Positions 16,341 to 23,436 of a stretch of 32,711 bases of DNA are shown piece after piece; within the stretch, counting starts at the first letter, position 1, and the number at the start of each line of letters is the position of its first letter. The notes under the pieces are model-generated. The model saw nothing but the letters and a program-made list of their open reading frames with translations. It ran no database searches and was not told the DNA's origin. Position numbers and translations under genes: made by a program. The stretch lies in assembly GCA_046160675.1 (NCBI GenBank), contig JBJXHH010000009.1, positions 1-32,711 on the forward strand. Direction: 5' to 3'. The DNA is from JACMJP01 sp046160675. Lineage in GTDB: Bacteria > Bacteroidota > Bacteroidia > Chitinophagales > BACL12.

Positions 16341-17722
16341 TGCAACAGTTTTTCCTGAGAATATTTTTTTTAGCAACTTTTTATCTTTGTTTCCCTCTTT
16401 TGCATGCACAGGTAAACTCTCCTTATTCCCGCATTGGATTAGGAAATATCTTTCCTACAACTTTTACAGGAAGTAATGGCATGGCAGGATTAAGCGTTGC
16501 ACAGTTTGGCGAAGGGTTACTTTATAATAATATCCAGTTCAATAACCCCGCAACGTACAGCTATCTTTCAAAAACAGTTTTTGATGTGGGTTTATACGCA
16601 AACTTCCTAACACTGCAAACCAGCACTGAGCAGTTTACTTCAGGCGATGCAAATCTTTCTTATTTTGCTTTGGGGTTTTCACCGAATAATAAAAAAACAA
16701 GACATGATGTAGGGTTTAGTACCGGACTCATTCCCTTCAGCGGCTTTCAATACAATATTGAACAGGATTCATCAGATCTTATTGATACACTCATAGGGCT
16801 GCAAACAACAAATTACCGGGGTACAGGACAATTGAATCAGTTTTATATAGGTGGAGCATATAACTACAAATTTGGAAAAGACACTTTACGTCAGGGCAAT
16901 TTTCATAATTCCATCGGCGCAGGAATAAACATCGGCTATTTGTTTGGTAGTTTAGAGAACATTACCGTTGCTTCTTTTCCAGAAACATCAAACAGTTACA
17001 GCACAAAATATGTAAGAGATACTGAAATTGGCGGTGGATTATTTTCTGCAGGTATTACTTATCAAACTACTTTTGGAAAATACGACCTGGGGACAAAGGA
17101 TGAAAAAAAATCTGACACACTTTATACACTCAACTTCGGGGCATCCTTTAGTCCGCAACTGGCGGTGAACGGAACACAATCCGTAAGTTGGTTTACGATA
17201 TTGAAATTGGGGGATGTTGAATCAATCACAGATACACTTTTAATTGAAAATGACACCTCGGCCACCATCCTAATTCCTTCACAATTCAACCTCGGGCTTT
17301 CTTTTAACAATTACAAAACACTGGATGATAAGCGAACAAAGTTTTCCGTGGGCGCAGAATTCACCACAGCTCTATGGAGTAATTTTGAAGGCTTTCAATA
17401 TTCTGATTCACTGCAGAACAGTTACCGTGTAAAACTCGGTACAGAGATAATTCCACCAAGAAATAAAAAAGACAAGAGACTTATTACTTACCGCTTCGGG
17501 GCTTATGCAGGCAAAAGCCAACTTGTTATCAATAACACACAGCTTTCAGACTTCGGCATTACAGCCGGAACCGGTTTGCCCGTGGGTATTTCAAGACTGA
17601 ACCTTTCAGCCAATCTCGGGTTTAGAGGTTATAATGCTGATTTGAATGAAACCTATGTAAACTTCGGGTTAGGGTTTAACCTGAATGACCTGCAATGGTT
17701 TCAGAAGCGCCAGCAGAATTAA
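16340..17722 (+). CDS. Outer-membrane beta-barrel protein, OmpP1/FadL-like
   Basis: The protein has 460 residues. After a signal peptide (MQQFFLRIFFLATFYLCFPLLHAQ) it begins VNSPYSRIGLGNIFPTTF, followed by SNGMAGLSVAQFGEGLLYNNIQFNNPATY. That N-terminal pattern (mutated glycine-alanine hatch, then NNPA) is shared with OmpP1/FadL-type proteins of Bacteroidota, which carry hydrophobic molecules across the outer membrane. The rest alternates strands and short turns, ending in VNFGLGFNLNDLQWFQKRQ. Substrate is unknown. The gene overlaps coaX by one base and precedes lptC by 22 bases. A barrel protein between coaX and lptC recurs in Bacteroidota to my knowledge. Confidence 0.75.
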   Translation: MQQFFLRIFFLATFYLCFPLLHAQVNSPYSRIGLGNIFPTTFTGSNGMAGLSVAQFGEGLLYNNIQFNNPATYSYLSKTVFDVGLYANFLTLQTSTEQFTSGDANLSYFALGFSPNNKKTRHDVGFSTGLIPFSGFQYNIEQDSSDLIDTLIGLQTTNYRGTGQLNQFYIGGAYNYKFGKDTLRQGNFHNSIGAGINIGYLFGSLENITVASFPETSNSYSTKYVRDTEIGGGLFSAGITYQTTFGKYDLGTKDEKKSDTLYTLNFGASFSPQLAVNGTQSVSWFTILKLGDVESITDTLLIENDTSATILIPSQFNLGLSFNNYKTLDDKRTKFSVGAEFTTALWSNFEGFQYSDSLQNSYRVKLGTEIIPPRNKKDKRLITYRFGAYAGKSQLVINNTQLSDFGITAGTGLPVGISRLNLSANLGFRGYNADLNETYVNFGLGFNLNDLQWFQKRQQN

Positions 17723-17729
17723 TTAGATA

Positions 17730-17737
17730 TAACTTTG
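17730..17737 (+). promoter_or_regulatory. -7 promoter element upstream of lptC, TAACTTTG
   Basis: Exact TAnnTTTG between the outer-membrane protein stop and the lptC ATG at 17745, leaving seven bases. No matching -33 box, so lptC may be served by read-through from coaX plus this site. Confidence 0.3.
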
Positions 17738-17744
17738 TAGTAAG

Positions 17745-18320
17745 ATGCTGCAGGTAAAATTTTTTTACATTTTCCTTTTTGCTTCCGCTGTGTTTTCTTC
17801 TTGTGTAAACAGCATGGATGATGTGAATGCAGCAACACAATATGCCGAGCGGGATGTTGAACACGGAAAAGACATCACACTGTATTACAGCGAAGACGGA
17901 AACGTAAGAGTGAAAATAGAAGCTCCGGCAGTTGACAGGCATACTACTGACAACCCTTACATTGAATTTACAGAAGGTTTGCATGCAGATTTTTACAATG
18001 AAAGTTTACAAGTAACCAGTACGCTGGATGCTGACTATGGTGTACGCTATGAAAAAGAATTGAAAACCGTAGTGAGAAACAACGTTGTGGTGGTGAATGA
18101 AAAAAAAGAAACCCTGCACACAGAAGAACTTACCTGGGATGAAAGAAAACATATCATCTTCACTGATAAACAAGTGATCATTAAAACCGCAACGGATACC
18201 ATCTTCGGGCAGGGGCTGGAGGCAGATGAGCGCTTTACAAGATATAAGATACTGAAACCGGGCGGCAGTAAAATAAATGTAGAAACAAAAACGGATAGCA
18301 GCGATGTTGAGAATATTTAA
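17745..18320 (+). CDS. lptC: LPS export ABC transporter periplasmic protein LptC
   Basis: The protein has 191 residues. The N-terminus has a hydrophobic segment ending FSSC, a lipobox-like cysteine (C20), so this LptC may be a lipoprotein rather than a single-helix membrane protein. The rest is the LptC fold: repeated beta strands carrying NVRVKIEAPAVDRH, YIEFTEGLHADFYN and TSTLDADYGVRYEKELKTVVRNNVVVVN, followed by ETLHTEELTWDERKHIIFTDKQVII. The last part is the canonical LptC motif (element, ELxWD, I.S.. then G.GLEAD). It takes lipopolysaccharide from LptBFG and passes it to LptA. The following small gene overlaps its last 17 bases. Confidence 0.9.
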   Translation: MLQVKFFYIFLFASAVFSSCVNSMDDVNAATQYAERDVEHGKDITLYYSEDGNVRVKIEAPAVDRHTTDNPYIEFTEGLHADFYNESLQVTSTLDADYGVRYEKELKTVVRNNVVVVNEKKETLHTEELTWDERKHIIFTDKQVIIKTATDTIFGQGLEADERFTRYKILKPGGSKINVETKTDSSDVENI

Positions 18321-18546
18321 AATATTTGAAGTAATGTGGCTGGTAGCCAGCGCAGCAGCCATCATTATGGCTATTACCCGGGCAAGCAAAGGGCAGGCTT
18401 ATGGAAATTATATTTATCTCACAGTATTTACAGCCTGTGTTGCAGGGTTTATGTACTGGTATAAAAAACGCCACAGGAAATACTTAGAGGGATATTATAA
18501 AAAGAAGAGAGAAGAAGAAATGAAGAATGAAGTAAAAAAGGTGTGA
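18304..18546 (+). CDS. Small two-helix membrane protein behind lptC
   Basis: The protein has 80 residues: two hydrophobic segments (about 9-25 and 35-51) and a strongly charged tail, YKKKREEEMKNEVKKV. It starts inside lptC (17-base overlap, different frame), so it is translationally coupled. It is a Bacteroidota-type companion of lptC by position; I do not know a function. It ends exactly one base before the stop of the convergent DUF1801 gene, so neither gene has room for an intergenic terminator. Confidence 0.75.
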   Translation: MLRIFKIFEVMWLVASAAAIIMAITRASKGQAYGNYIYLTVFTACVAGFMYWYKKRHRKYLEGYYKKKREEEMKNEVKKV

Positions 18547-18936
18547 TCATTTCAACCGCAGCAAAACACCTTTTCGCTTTACGATGTTTTTATAATCCCA
18601 CTGGATGTCTTTTGCTTTTTTGAGCCAGCGTTTCAGGTCTTTAACGTTCACTTCCTCCACTGATGTGTAGCGGGCATCGGCGGCTTTAAAACTTCCTTCT
18701 TTTTGTAACCCCTCCTCCTCAAAACTTTGCCCGCTCCAGAACAGCAGGCGCACAGAGTCTTTCAGCTTACTATACCCAACAACAGGGTTTTCATCCAGGA
18801 ACCAAACGGGATGCGCATGCCATACTTTACTTGCAGCTTCGGGCAAATGCTTATCTATTTCTTCTGCAAGCAAATTGCATATTTTTTTGTCTGCGGCGGT
18901 CTGTGCATTGTTATATGCTTTGATGTCTTTGTGCAT
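18547..18936 (-). CDS. DUF1801 (YdhG-like) domain protein
   Basis: The protein has 129 residues. The sequence follows the DUF1801/YdhG fold: an N-terminal helix (ADKKICNLLAEEIDKHLPEAASKVWHA), the strand HPVWFLDENPVVGYSKLKDSVRLLFWSG, then a helical C-terminal part with DLKRWLKKAKDIQWDYKNIVKRKG. The family has iron-chaperone-like relatives (frataxin fold) but no proven general function. The start is firmly placed by a well-formed promoter ending 17 bases before the ATG. It converges on, and abuts, the small membrane protein gene. Confidence 0.8.
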   Translation of the reverse strand: MHKDIKAYNNAQTAADKKICNLLAEEIDKHLPEAASKVWHAHPVWFLDENPVVGYSKLKDSVRLLFWSGQSFEEEGLQKEGSFKAADARYTSVEEVNVKDLKRWLKKAKDIQWDYKNIVKRKGVLLRLK

Positions 18937-18953
18937 TGGTTTTTTTTGGTGTA

Positions 18954-18983
18954 CAAATGTAAAGTGTAAAAAGCGTAAAACAA
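18954..18983 (-). promoter_or_regulatory. Complete Bacteroidota promoter for the DUF1801 gene
   Basis: On the minus strand, TTG (18983-18981), a 19-base spacer, and TACATTTG (18961-18954), an exact fit to the TTTG-N19-TAnnTTTG form. Predicted leader about 13 bases. Confidence 0.6.
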
Positions 18984-19129
18984 TTTTCTCATGGGCAACA
19001 ATATCCCGGTTATAAACCTATTGAATATTTTAAATCTTCTTAAGAAGGGTTAAATAATATCAGATTGCAAGTGTTACAGCATTTATTTGTACTGAAATAA
19101 AACACATCTGTAAACAAATAAAAAACATT

Positions 19130-20563
19130 ATGAAACTGAAGTTTTATATTTTCCGTCTCCCTGTTTTCCTTGCCATCATTTTTTTAACCTCTCCCGGTAA
19201 ACAAATTCTTGCGCAAGCTCTCCCGGATACTTCCGGCTTATCTGCCCGGGTTGACGAATATGTAAAACAGTATACTGCGCTAGATATTTTTTCCGGAGTT
19301 GTACTTATTGCTTTTGATGGCAAGCCTGTGTATCATAAACCTTTTGGTTTGGCCGACAGGGAGAAGAACATCCCTGTTACACTCAATACAAAATTTCTTA
19401 TCGGCAGTATGAATAAATCATTTACCCAGGTGGTGATCCTGCAACTGATCAATGAGGGCAAACTGAAAGTTGATGATAAGATGACGGATCTCCTTTCAGG
19501 ATTTAAACAACCGCTTGCAAAAAATATCACAGTGGAACAACTTCTTACCCACCGCTCGGGTTTTGGAGATTATCACGGGCCGATGTATTTCAACATGCCC
19601 TATGAAAAAAAGAACATTAGCGGCATTACTGAATTGCTGAAACAGCAGGAACTCGACTTCCCGCCCGGAAACGAACAACAATATTCTAACGCAGGCTATA
19701 TTCTTCTGGGCGCAATAATTGAAAAAATTACAGGGAAAAGTTATGCAGAGAATGTAAATGAGAGGATCATAAAAAAACTGAACCTGCAACAAACGTTCAC
19801 TGAAAATATTGACCGGGTGCCCGGCAGGTCTGTGGGGTACCTGAAAACAATAAGCGGAGTTGAAAACAATCTTCCTTTCATTACCGAACCGAAAAGCGAT
19901 GGCGGCTTCTGGGCCACTGCAGCAGATATTTTAACCTTCTACAGGAATTATTATCACGGCGAAATGCTGCTGACAGCCGAAATGAAAAAACCGTTTCCCT
20001 ATTTCCGGGAGATGGAACCCCTGTATGCACAAAAATTAAAAGCAGTGGGCATGGCGGGCGGCATGAACGGCGCCAACACGGTGCATATGGAAATGCTGCA
20101 TGAAAAAATTAGTGTGGTTGTGCTGGCAAACATGGATGAACCCGTGGCTGAAAAAATTTCTGCGGGAATTGTAAACATGATAAAAGGCACTGCCCCTGCT
20201 CCTGCTGCACTTCCCGTAAAACTGCAACTGTACGAAACGTATAAAGAAAAAGGGATACAGCAACTGGAAAAAGATTTTGAATCCTTAACCGCAGATTTTT
20301 TCCCCGGCGAACCGAAAGATTTTATCCTAAACGCCCTGGGGTACGAACTGCTGCAAAACGACGAACTGCCTGAAGCCCTGGAAATTTTTACACTCAACAC
20401 AAAACTTTTTCCCGGCATTGCCAACTGCTGGGACAGCTACGGCGAAGCTTTACTGCTCAGCGGCAACAACGAAGCGGCGCTTGCTGCCTACAAAAAAGCA
20501 CTGAGCATAAACCCTGACATGCCTTCATCAAAACAGGCGGTGAAAAAACTGGAAGGGAAGTAG
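19130..20563 (+). CDS. Secreted class C beta-lactamase-like serine hydrolase with TPR tail
   Basis: The protein has 477 residues. A signal peptide (to about residue 30, QILAQA) is followed by the penicillin-binding/AmpC fold. The catalytic S93-x-x-K96 is in IGSMNKSFTQ, and Y185-S-N187 is in QQYSNAGYILLG. The third KTG/HxG-type element is unclear; a candidate is around GMAGGMNGANTVHM. Residues of about 395-470 form two TPR units (DFILNALGYELLQNDELPEA and NCWDSYGEALLLSGNNEAAL). Such enzymes are usually esterases or D-amino-acid peptidases rather than true beta-lactamases; the substrate here is unknown. It is a lone gene. Its 3' half is visibly richer in GC than its neighbours. Confidence 0.88.
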   Translation: MKLKFYIFRLPVFLAIIFLTSPGKQILAQALPDTSGLSARVDEYVKQYTALDIFSGVVLIAFDGKPVYHKPFGLADREKNIPVTLNTKFLIGSMNKSFTQVVILQLINEGKLKVDDKMTDLLSGFKQPLAKNITVEQLLTHRSGFGDYHGPMYFNMPYEKKNISGITELLKQQELDFPPGNEQQYSNAGYILLGAIIEKITGKSYAENVNERIIKKLNLQQTFTENIDRVPGRSVGYLKTISGVENNLPFITEPKSDGGFWATAADILTFYRNYYHGEMLLTAEMKKPFPYFREMEPLYAQKLKAVGMAGGMNGANTVHMEMLHEKISVVVLANMDEPVAEKISAGIVNMIKGTAPAPAALPVKLQLYETYKEKGIQQLEKDFESLTADFFPGEPKDFILNALGYELLQNDELPEALEIFTLNTKLFPGIANCWDSYGEALLLSGNNEAALAAYKKALSINPDMPSSKQAVKKLEGK

Positions 20564-20610
20564 GTGGTTTGAAAAATTTCTTTTCGTAAGTAGAGGAAGA
20601 AAGGTGGTAG

Positions 20611-20680
20611 TCATTGCGAGCGCAGCGAAGCAATCTCAATTTATAGTCTGATTTCGGGAGATTGCTTCGTCGTTACCTCC
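20611..20680. repeat. REP-like inverted repeat, copy 1 (right side cut short)
   Basis: TCATTGCGAGCGCAG leads into CGAAGCAATCTC (20626-20637), which pairs perfectly with GAGATTGCTTCG (20658-20669). The second copy at 24602-24749 has outer arms GTCATTGC/GCAATGAC; here the right outer arm is missing and the 58-bp repeat follows. The pattern resembles interspersed repeats seen in many Bacteroidota. Confidence 0.75.
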
Positions 20681-20695
20681 CTACCCCCTCTCGTC

Positions 20696-20753
20696 CTTGC
20701 ATCTTGCGAGGATGTCTTGGCTATTCGCTTGCAGCGAAAAAGATTTGTTATTT
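20696..20753 (+). repeat. 58-bp direct repeat, left copy
   Basis: Identical over 58 bases to 24396-24453, exactly 3,700 bases downstream, with near-identity continuing for about 15 to 25 more bases on the right. Includes a small TCGCT-TGC-AGCGA hairpin. The two copies bracket the accessory genes. Confidence 0.9.
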
Positions 20754-20819
20754 GTAAATATATATGTCTCCGCCTCCGTTGGTTTCCCGGCCAACGAATA
20801 CTTTAAATCAATCTATAAT

Positions 20820-20841
20820 TTGTTGGTAGGGAGACCAACAA
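20820..20841. repeat. Short hairpin
   Basis: Perfect 8-bp arms TTGTTGGT and ACCAACAA around a 6-base loop. No T-run follows, so it is not a standard terminator. Confidence 0.5.
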
Positions 20842-20865
20842 GGACGGCAGAAAAAAACGCCCATA

Positions 20866-20907
20866 AGCGTCATCTGCGGGAAACTTTTTTCCCCTGCAGA
20901 TGACGCT
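20866..20907. repeat. Long inverted repeat, 12-bp arms
   Basis: AGCGTCATCTGC (20866-20877) pairs with GCAGATGACGCT (20896-20907), and the inner GGGAAA also pairs in part with TTTTCCC. The CATCTGCGGG core resembles the palindrome at 27661-27721. Confidence 0.65.
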
Positions 20908-21016
20908 GAAAAAACCCCATTTTTTCCCAACAGCTTCACCTGAAAAGCAAGCTGTGTTTGCATTTTTCGTGCCTTACGGAGCTTCTCTGCGGAGAGGATG
21001 AGAGGATAAAAATGAG

Positions 21017-21442
21017 TTATGCATGTATCCACTTCATATAAAACCTGATCCCTATGCCTAATGCAGGAATATCAAAATCTAATGTAATTTCATTATTGTG
21101 ACTTGGCAAATTAACATACTTTGGGCTCCCATGATACCATAACCCACTTTGCTTATGATGTACACTCACTAATATATCATCATTGGGAAATCTATAATTA
21201 CGTTTATGCTTTTTCACACGATCATTCCTAAGGACAATTTCGGGCCTCCACCCAGCTAAGGCTGGTGCGGGGTGAGGAATTGAAACCAAACCCACTAAAA
21301 TGTCGGTGGTGTTTGGAAACTCAAATGTTGCATCGAAAAATTCTCCCTCATCAATATTTACTTTATAACCATCGACGTACACCCTATTAAAATCATAATA
21401 TGTATCTGTATTTACTGTAGTAGCACTTATTATCCTTGCCAT
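21017..21442 (-). CDS. Unrecognised 141-residue protein
   Basis: I do not recognise a family. The protein has no signal peptide and no membrane helix. It looks mainly beta: ARIISATTVNTDTYYDFNRVYVDG, DATFEFPNTTDILVGLVSI, NEITLDFDIPALGIGIRFYM. The middle has a proline-rich turn (PHPAPALAGWRPEI) and a basic stretch (DRVKKHKRNYRF). The overall look is of a small beta-sandwich or jelly-roll protein. A promoter element (TAAGTTTG) sits 22 bases upstream, supporting a real gene. It is divergent from the helical protein at 21597, and the two share a 154-base regulatory gap, so they may be controlled together. It lies inside the direct-repeat-bounded region. Confidence 0.65.
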   Translation of the reverse strand: MARIISATTVNTDTYYDFNRVYVDGYKVNIDEGEFFDATFEFPNTTDILVGLVSIPHPAPALAGWRPEIVLRNDRVKKHKRNYRFPNDDILVSVHHKQSGLWYHGSPKYVNLPSHNNEITLDFDIPALGIGIRFYMKWIHA

Positions 21443-21464
21443 ATGATTATGGTATTAGTTGTAG

Positions 21465-21472
21465 CAAACTTA
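21465..21472 (-). promoter_or_regulatory. -7 promoter element, TAAGTTTG
   Basis: Exact TAnnTTTG on the minus strand, with TTTC about 18 bases upstream as an imperfect -33 box. Predicted leader about 18 bases for the gene ending at 21017. Confidence 0.45.
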
Positions 21473-21523
21473 GCATTTATTTTATTACTTGAAATCCCCC
21501 CTCAAAATCACCACTAATGGTGA

Positions 21524-21554
21524 TTGACAAAACAAAAAATCCAAAATAATTTTG
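21524..21554 (+). promoter_or_regulatory. Complete Bacteroidota promoter for the 21597 gene
   Basis: TTG (21524-21526), a 20-base spacer, then TAATTTTG (21547-21554). Good fit to the phylum consensus; the leader would be about 40 bases. Confidence 0.6.
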
Positions 21555-21596
21555 TTTTTGATATCAAATTCATTTCACAATTAAAACAAACAGTAT

Positions 21597-22091
21597 ATGG
21601 CTAATCCTAACGTAAATCGCATCAACACTACACTTAGCGCCGGCGACATTGCGGCTATTAATAGTAGCCTTACTGATGCGCAAACCAAACTGCAACCCCA
21701 TGCACAGGCCCTCACCCCCGAAGAGCGGGAAAGCCTTTTCGGCCTGCAGGAAGAAAACCTGGTATTTGCAAAAGACGCACTCACCCAGGGGCAAATACTC
21801 AACGCCTCCCTGCCGCCCACCATGCAATTGATAGTGACGAACCTCACCACCGACATCAGCCTCTTTGAACAAATGGAGGGTCTGTATTCCGGTATGCTCC
21901 AGCAACTAACCCTCATGATATCAGACACCAAGCGGCTGGCAGCGCATGAGTCTTTTGCCGGCGCACTGGGGCTGTATAAATACATAGAAGCAGGCGCAGC
22001 ACTGGGCCTTGCGGGCTACCAGGCGGCTTATGATGTGCTGAAAACCCGTTTTGCAGGGCAGGGGGGCTCTACTGAACAACCGCAGCCATAA
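21597..22091 (+). CDS. Conserved helical protein of unknown function
   Basis: The protein has 164 residues, is soluble and almost entirely helical, with no signal peptide. It fits a family I know only as conserved hypothetical proteins of Bacteroidota and some other phyla. Shared features are an opening helix (LSAGDIAAINSSLTDAQTKL), the LTPEERESLFGL turn, a VFAKDALTQG helix, a middle helical region on DISLFEQMEGLYSGM, then ALGLYKYIEAGAALGLAGYQAAYDVLKTRFAG at the end. No catalytic motif is visible. The gene is close to 50% GC in the 60 bases I counted (30 of 60), far above the cassette 700 bases downstream. It has its own full promoter and a strong terminator, so it is a single-gene unit. Confidence 0.75.
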   Translation: MANPNVNRINTTLSAGDIAAINSSLTDAQTKLQPHAQALTPEERESLFGLQEENLVFAKDALTQGQILNASLPPTMQLIVTNLTTDISLFEQMEGLYSGMLQQLTLMISDTKRLAAHESFAGALGLYKYIEAGAALGLAGYQAAYDVLKTRFAGQGGSTEQPQP

Positions 22092-22118
22092 ACTCTTTTT
22101 GATGTCGTCCAGGGATTG

Positions 22119-22150
22119 AACTGCATGCCTCCGGGTATGCAGTTTTTTTT
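22119..22150 (+). terminator. Rho-independent terminator of the 21597 gene
   Basis: AACTGCAT pairs with ATGCAGTT and is extended inside by a G-T and two C-G pairs around a TCCG loop. Eight T follow directly. Confidence 0.88.
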
Positions 22151-22276
22151 ATTTTGGAGAAAACTGTTAGCAAAATGATTAATACTATTCTATAATATGG
22201 CAACAAAAGTTGTTAGAATAAGAAATTATATTGCTTGAATAATGAATTATATTTACTAAAACATGAATATATTTCG

Positions 22277-22303
22277 TTGAAACGATGAAATTTTATATTT
22301 TTG
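22277..22303 (+). promoter_or_regulatory. Promoter for the XRE-like gene, TTG-N16-TATTTTTG
   Basis: Exact -7 element (22296-22303) with TTG 16 bases upstream, slightly short. It ends three bases before the ATG at 22307, so a leaderless message is predicted. Confidence 0.45.
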
Positions 22304-22306
22304 AAG

Positions 22307-22633
22307 ATGGAAAAAACAGAAAGTCCGCACATTGGCAGCATGCTGCAAGCCTACGCCAAACAAAAACGTACATATAAAGGAGCCTGGGCCCGCCATCAGC
22401 AGGTGAGGCGCAGCACCGTGTCCGGCTACTTTAAAAAACCTACTATGCAAACCGCCACCCTCTGGGATATTTGCCATGTGCTGCAGTATAATTTTTTTGC
22501 GGACATTTCCGCCCTGCTCCCCCCGGAATTTGCGCATGCTCCGAATACTGCTGATGAAAAAATTGCGCTGCTGGAAAAAGAAATTGAAAAACTGAAAATT
22601 GAGAATAATGTGCTGAGGGAGGTGAGGGGGTGA
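22307..22633 (+). CDS. XRE-like DNA-binding protein with C-terminal coiled coil
   Basis: The protein has 108 residues. The first two thirds read as a small XRE/lambda-repressor-type helix-turn-helix: IGSMLQAYAKQKRTYKGAWARHQQVRRSTVSGYFKKP (second and third helices at about 22-46), then TLWDICHVLQYNFFADISALLP. After a short linker the C-terminus is a heptad-patterned helix (DEKIALLEKEIEKLKIENNVL), which should dimerise it. This architecture is common in small Bacteroidota proteins. The target is unknown; the gene immediately precedes the AT-rich cassette and may regulate it, an inference from position only. I start at the ATG at 22307 rather than the TTG six bases earlier, since the latter lies inside the -7 element. 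Confidence 0.75.
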   Translation: MEKTESPHIGSMLQAYAKQKRTYKGAWARHQQVRRSTVSGYFKKPTMQTATLWDICHVLQYNFFADISALLPPEFAHAPNTADEKIALLEKEIEKLKIENNVLREVRG

Positions 22634-22711
22634 GGAATGATTGAGCAACATTTATAAGGTTGTTGCATCTTTGCGAAATGAGAGTAAGGCCGAATTTGTA
22701 AATAAAAAACT

Positions 22712-22719
22712 TAATTTTG
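22712..22719 (+). promoter_or_regulatory. -7 promoter element of the three-gene cassette, TAATTTTG
   Basis: Exact TAnnTTTG ending ten bases before the ATG at 22730. A TTTG lies 13 bases upstream, closer than usual for a -33 box. Confidence 0.45.
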
Positions 22720-22729
22720 TAATTACACT

Positions 22730-23431
22730 ATGAGTTATAAAAATCCCATTCTTGCCGAAATTTATGTTGAGTTTTTTTTGATTGAACCAGCTTCAAGTAA
22801 TGATCAACTTGATTTAGTTCAAATTTTGAAAAGTAATGGATATGATAATATCACACTGCCAAATGAGATTTATAACCTCTCCCCCCCCCAAAAAACGATT
22901 AATACAAAATATATAAGGTGTATGAATGAAACCGGAGATAAACTAATTCAGGTTTCACCCCAAGTTTTTGTCATGAATGCTATAGGTAATTATAAAGGGA
23001 AGGATGATTTTTTTACTTTTTTTCATTCAGGTGTGAATTATTTAAAAGAAACTAATCTGTTTAACTCTATTAATGGGCTATCCTTAAATACAATTGATAG
23101 ATTGGATGTAGTGCTAAATGATAATTTTTTATTTCAAGACTATATAAATTGTGAAGGGGAGATAGTACCGAAATGGTATAAAGGAAGTATTTACCCAATC
23201 GATATAAACTATGGAAAAGGCGTACCCGGAAAAGATGAGTATAACAAGCAAGTTAAGTTGTCTGGGAGGATCAACGATGATAAATACTCATTCGAATTAC
23301 AGACCTTACTTAGGTTTCAAATAGAAGATACTACATTAATTGAGAACTTCTTTAATGACATTTATGTTGAATCCAATCAAATTTTTGAAAATGTAATTAC
23401 TGATAAAGTAAGAGATATCATGAATAAATAA
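22730..23431 (+). CDS. TIGR04255-type protein (cassette gene 1)
   Basis: The protein has 233 residues, is cytoplasmic, and has no signal or membrane helix. I assign it to the TIGR04255 family of sporadic, uncharacterised proteins from its layout: KNPILAEIYVEFF at the start, then GDKLIQVSPQVFVMNAIGNYKGKDDFF, a middle RLDVVLNDNF strand, SFELQTLLRF, and a C-terminal helix with NQIFENVITDKVRDIM. The gene is very AT-rich (16 G or C in 60 bases at 23101-23160). A run of nine C followed by six A at 22881-22895 encodes S51-P-P-Q-K55; slippage there would break the frame early. Five bases separate it from gene 2. Family assignment is from memory; its function is unknown. Confidence 0.75.
   Translation: MSYKNPILAEIYVEFFLIEPASSNDQLDLVQILKSNGYDNITLPNEIYNLSPPQKTINTKYIRCMNETGDKLIQVSPQVFVMNAIGNYKGKDDFFTFFHSGVNYLKETNLFNSINGLSLNTIDRLDVVLNDNFLFQDYINCEGEIVPKWYKGSIYPIDINYGKGVPGKDEYNKQVKLSGRINDDKYSFELQTLLRFQIEDTTLIENFFNDIYVESNQIFENVITDKVRDIMNK
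22881..22889 (+). repeat. C9 homopolymer tract (then A6) inside cassette gene 1
   Basis: Nine consecutive C in an otherwise AT-rich coding region, followed at once by six A. A change of one base would shift the frame at about codon 53 and truncate the protein. Confidence 0.85.
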
Positions 23432-23436
23432 TATAT

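Larger units (their letters stand above)
20564..21016. other. Gene-free stretch packed with inverted repeats
   Basis: About 450 bases with no convincing gene. It holds a REP-like inverted repeat, one copy of the 58-bp direct repeat and two further hairpins, listed separately. A 68-codon open frame over 20697-20903 is made of these repeats and is not treated as a gene. Confidence 0.6.

Noticed and set aside
20697..20903. 68-codon plus-strand open frame
   Set aside because: It consists of the 58-bp repeat and two hairpins and has no promoter element or family resemblance.
22679..22705. ATG at 22679 after ATCTTTG, as a short gene
   Set aside because: The frame stops after a few codons.
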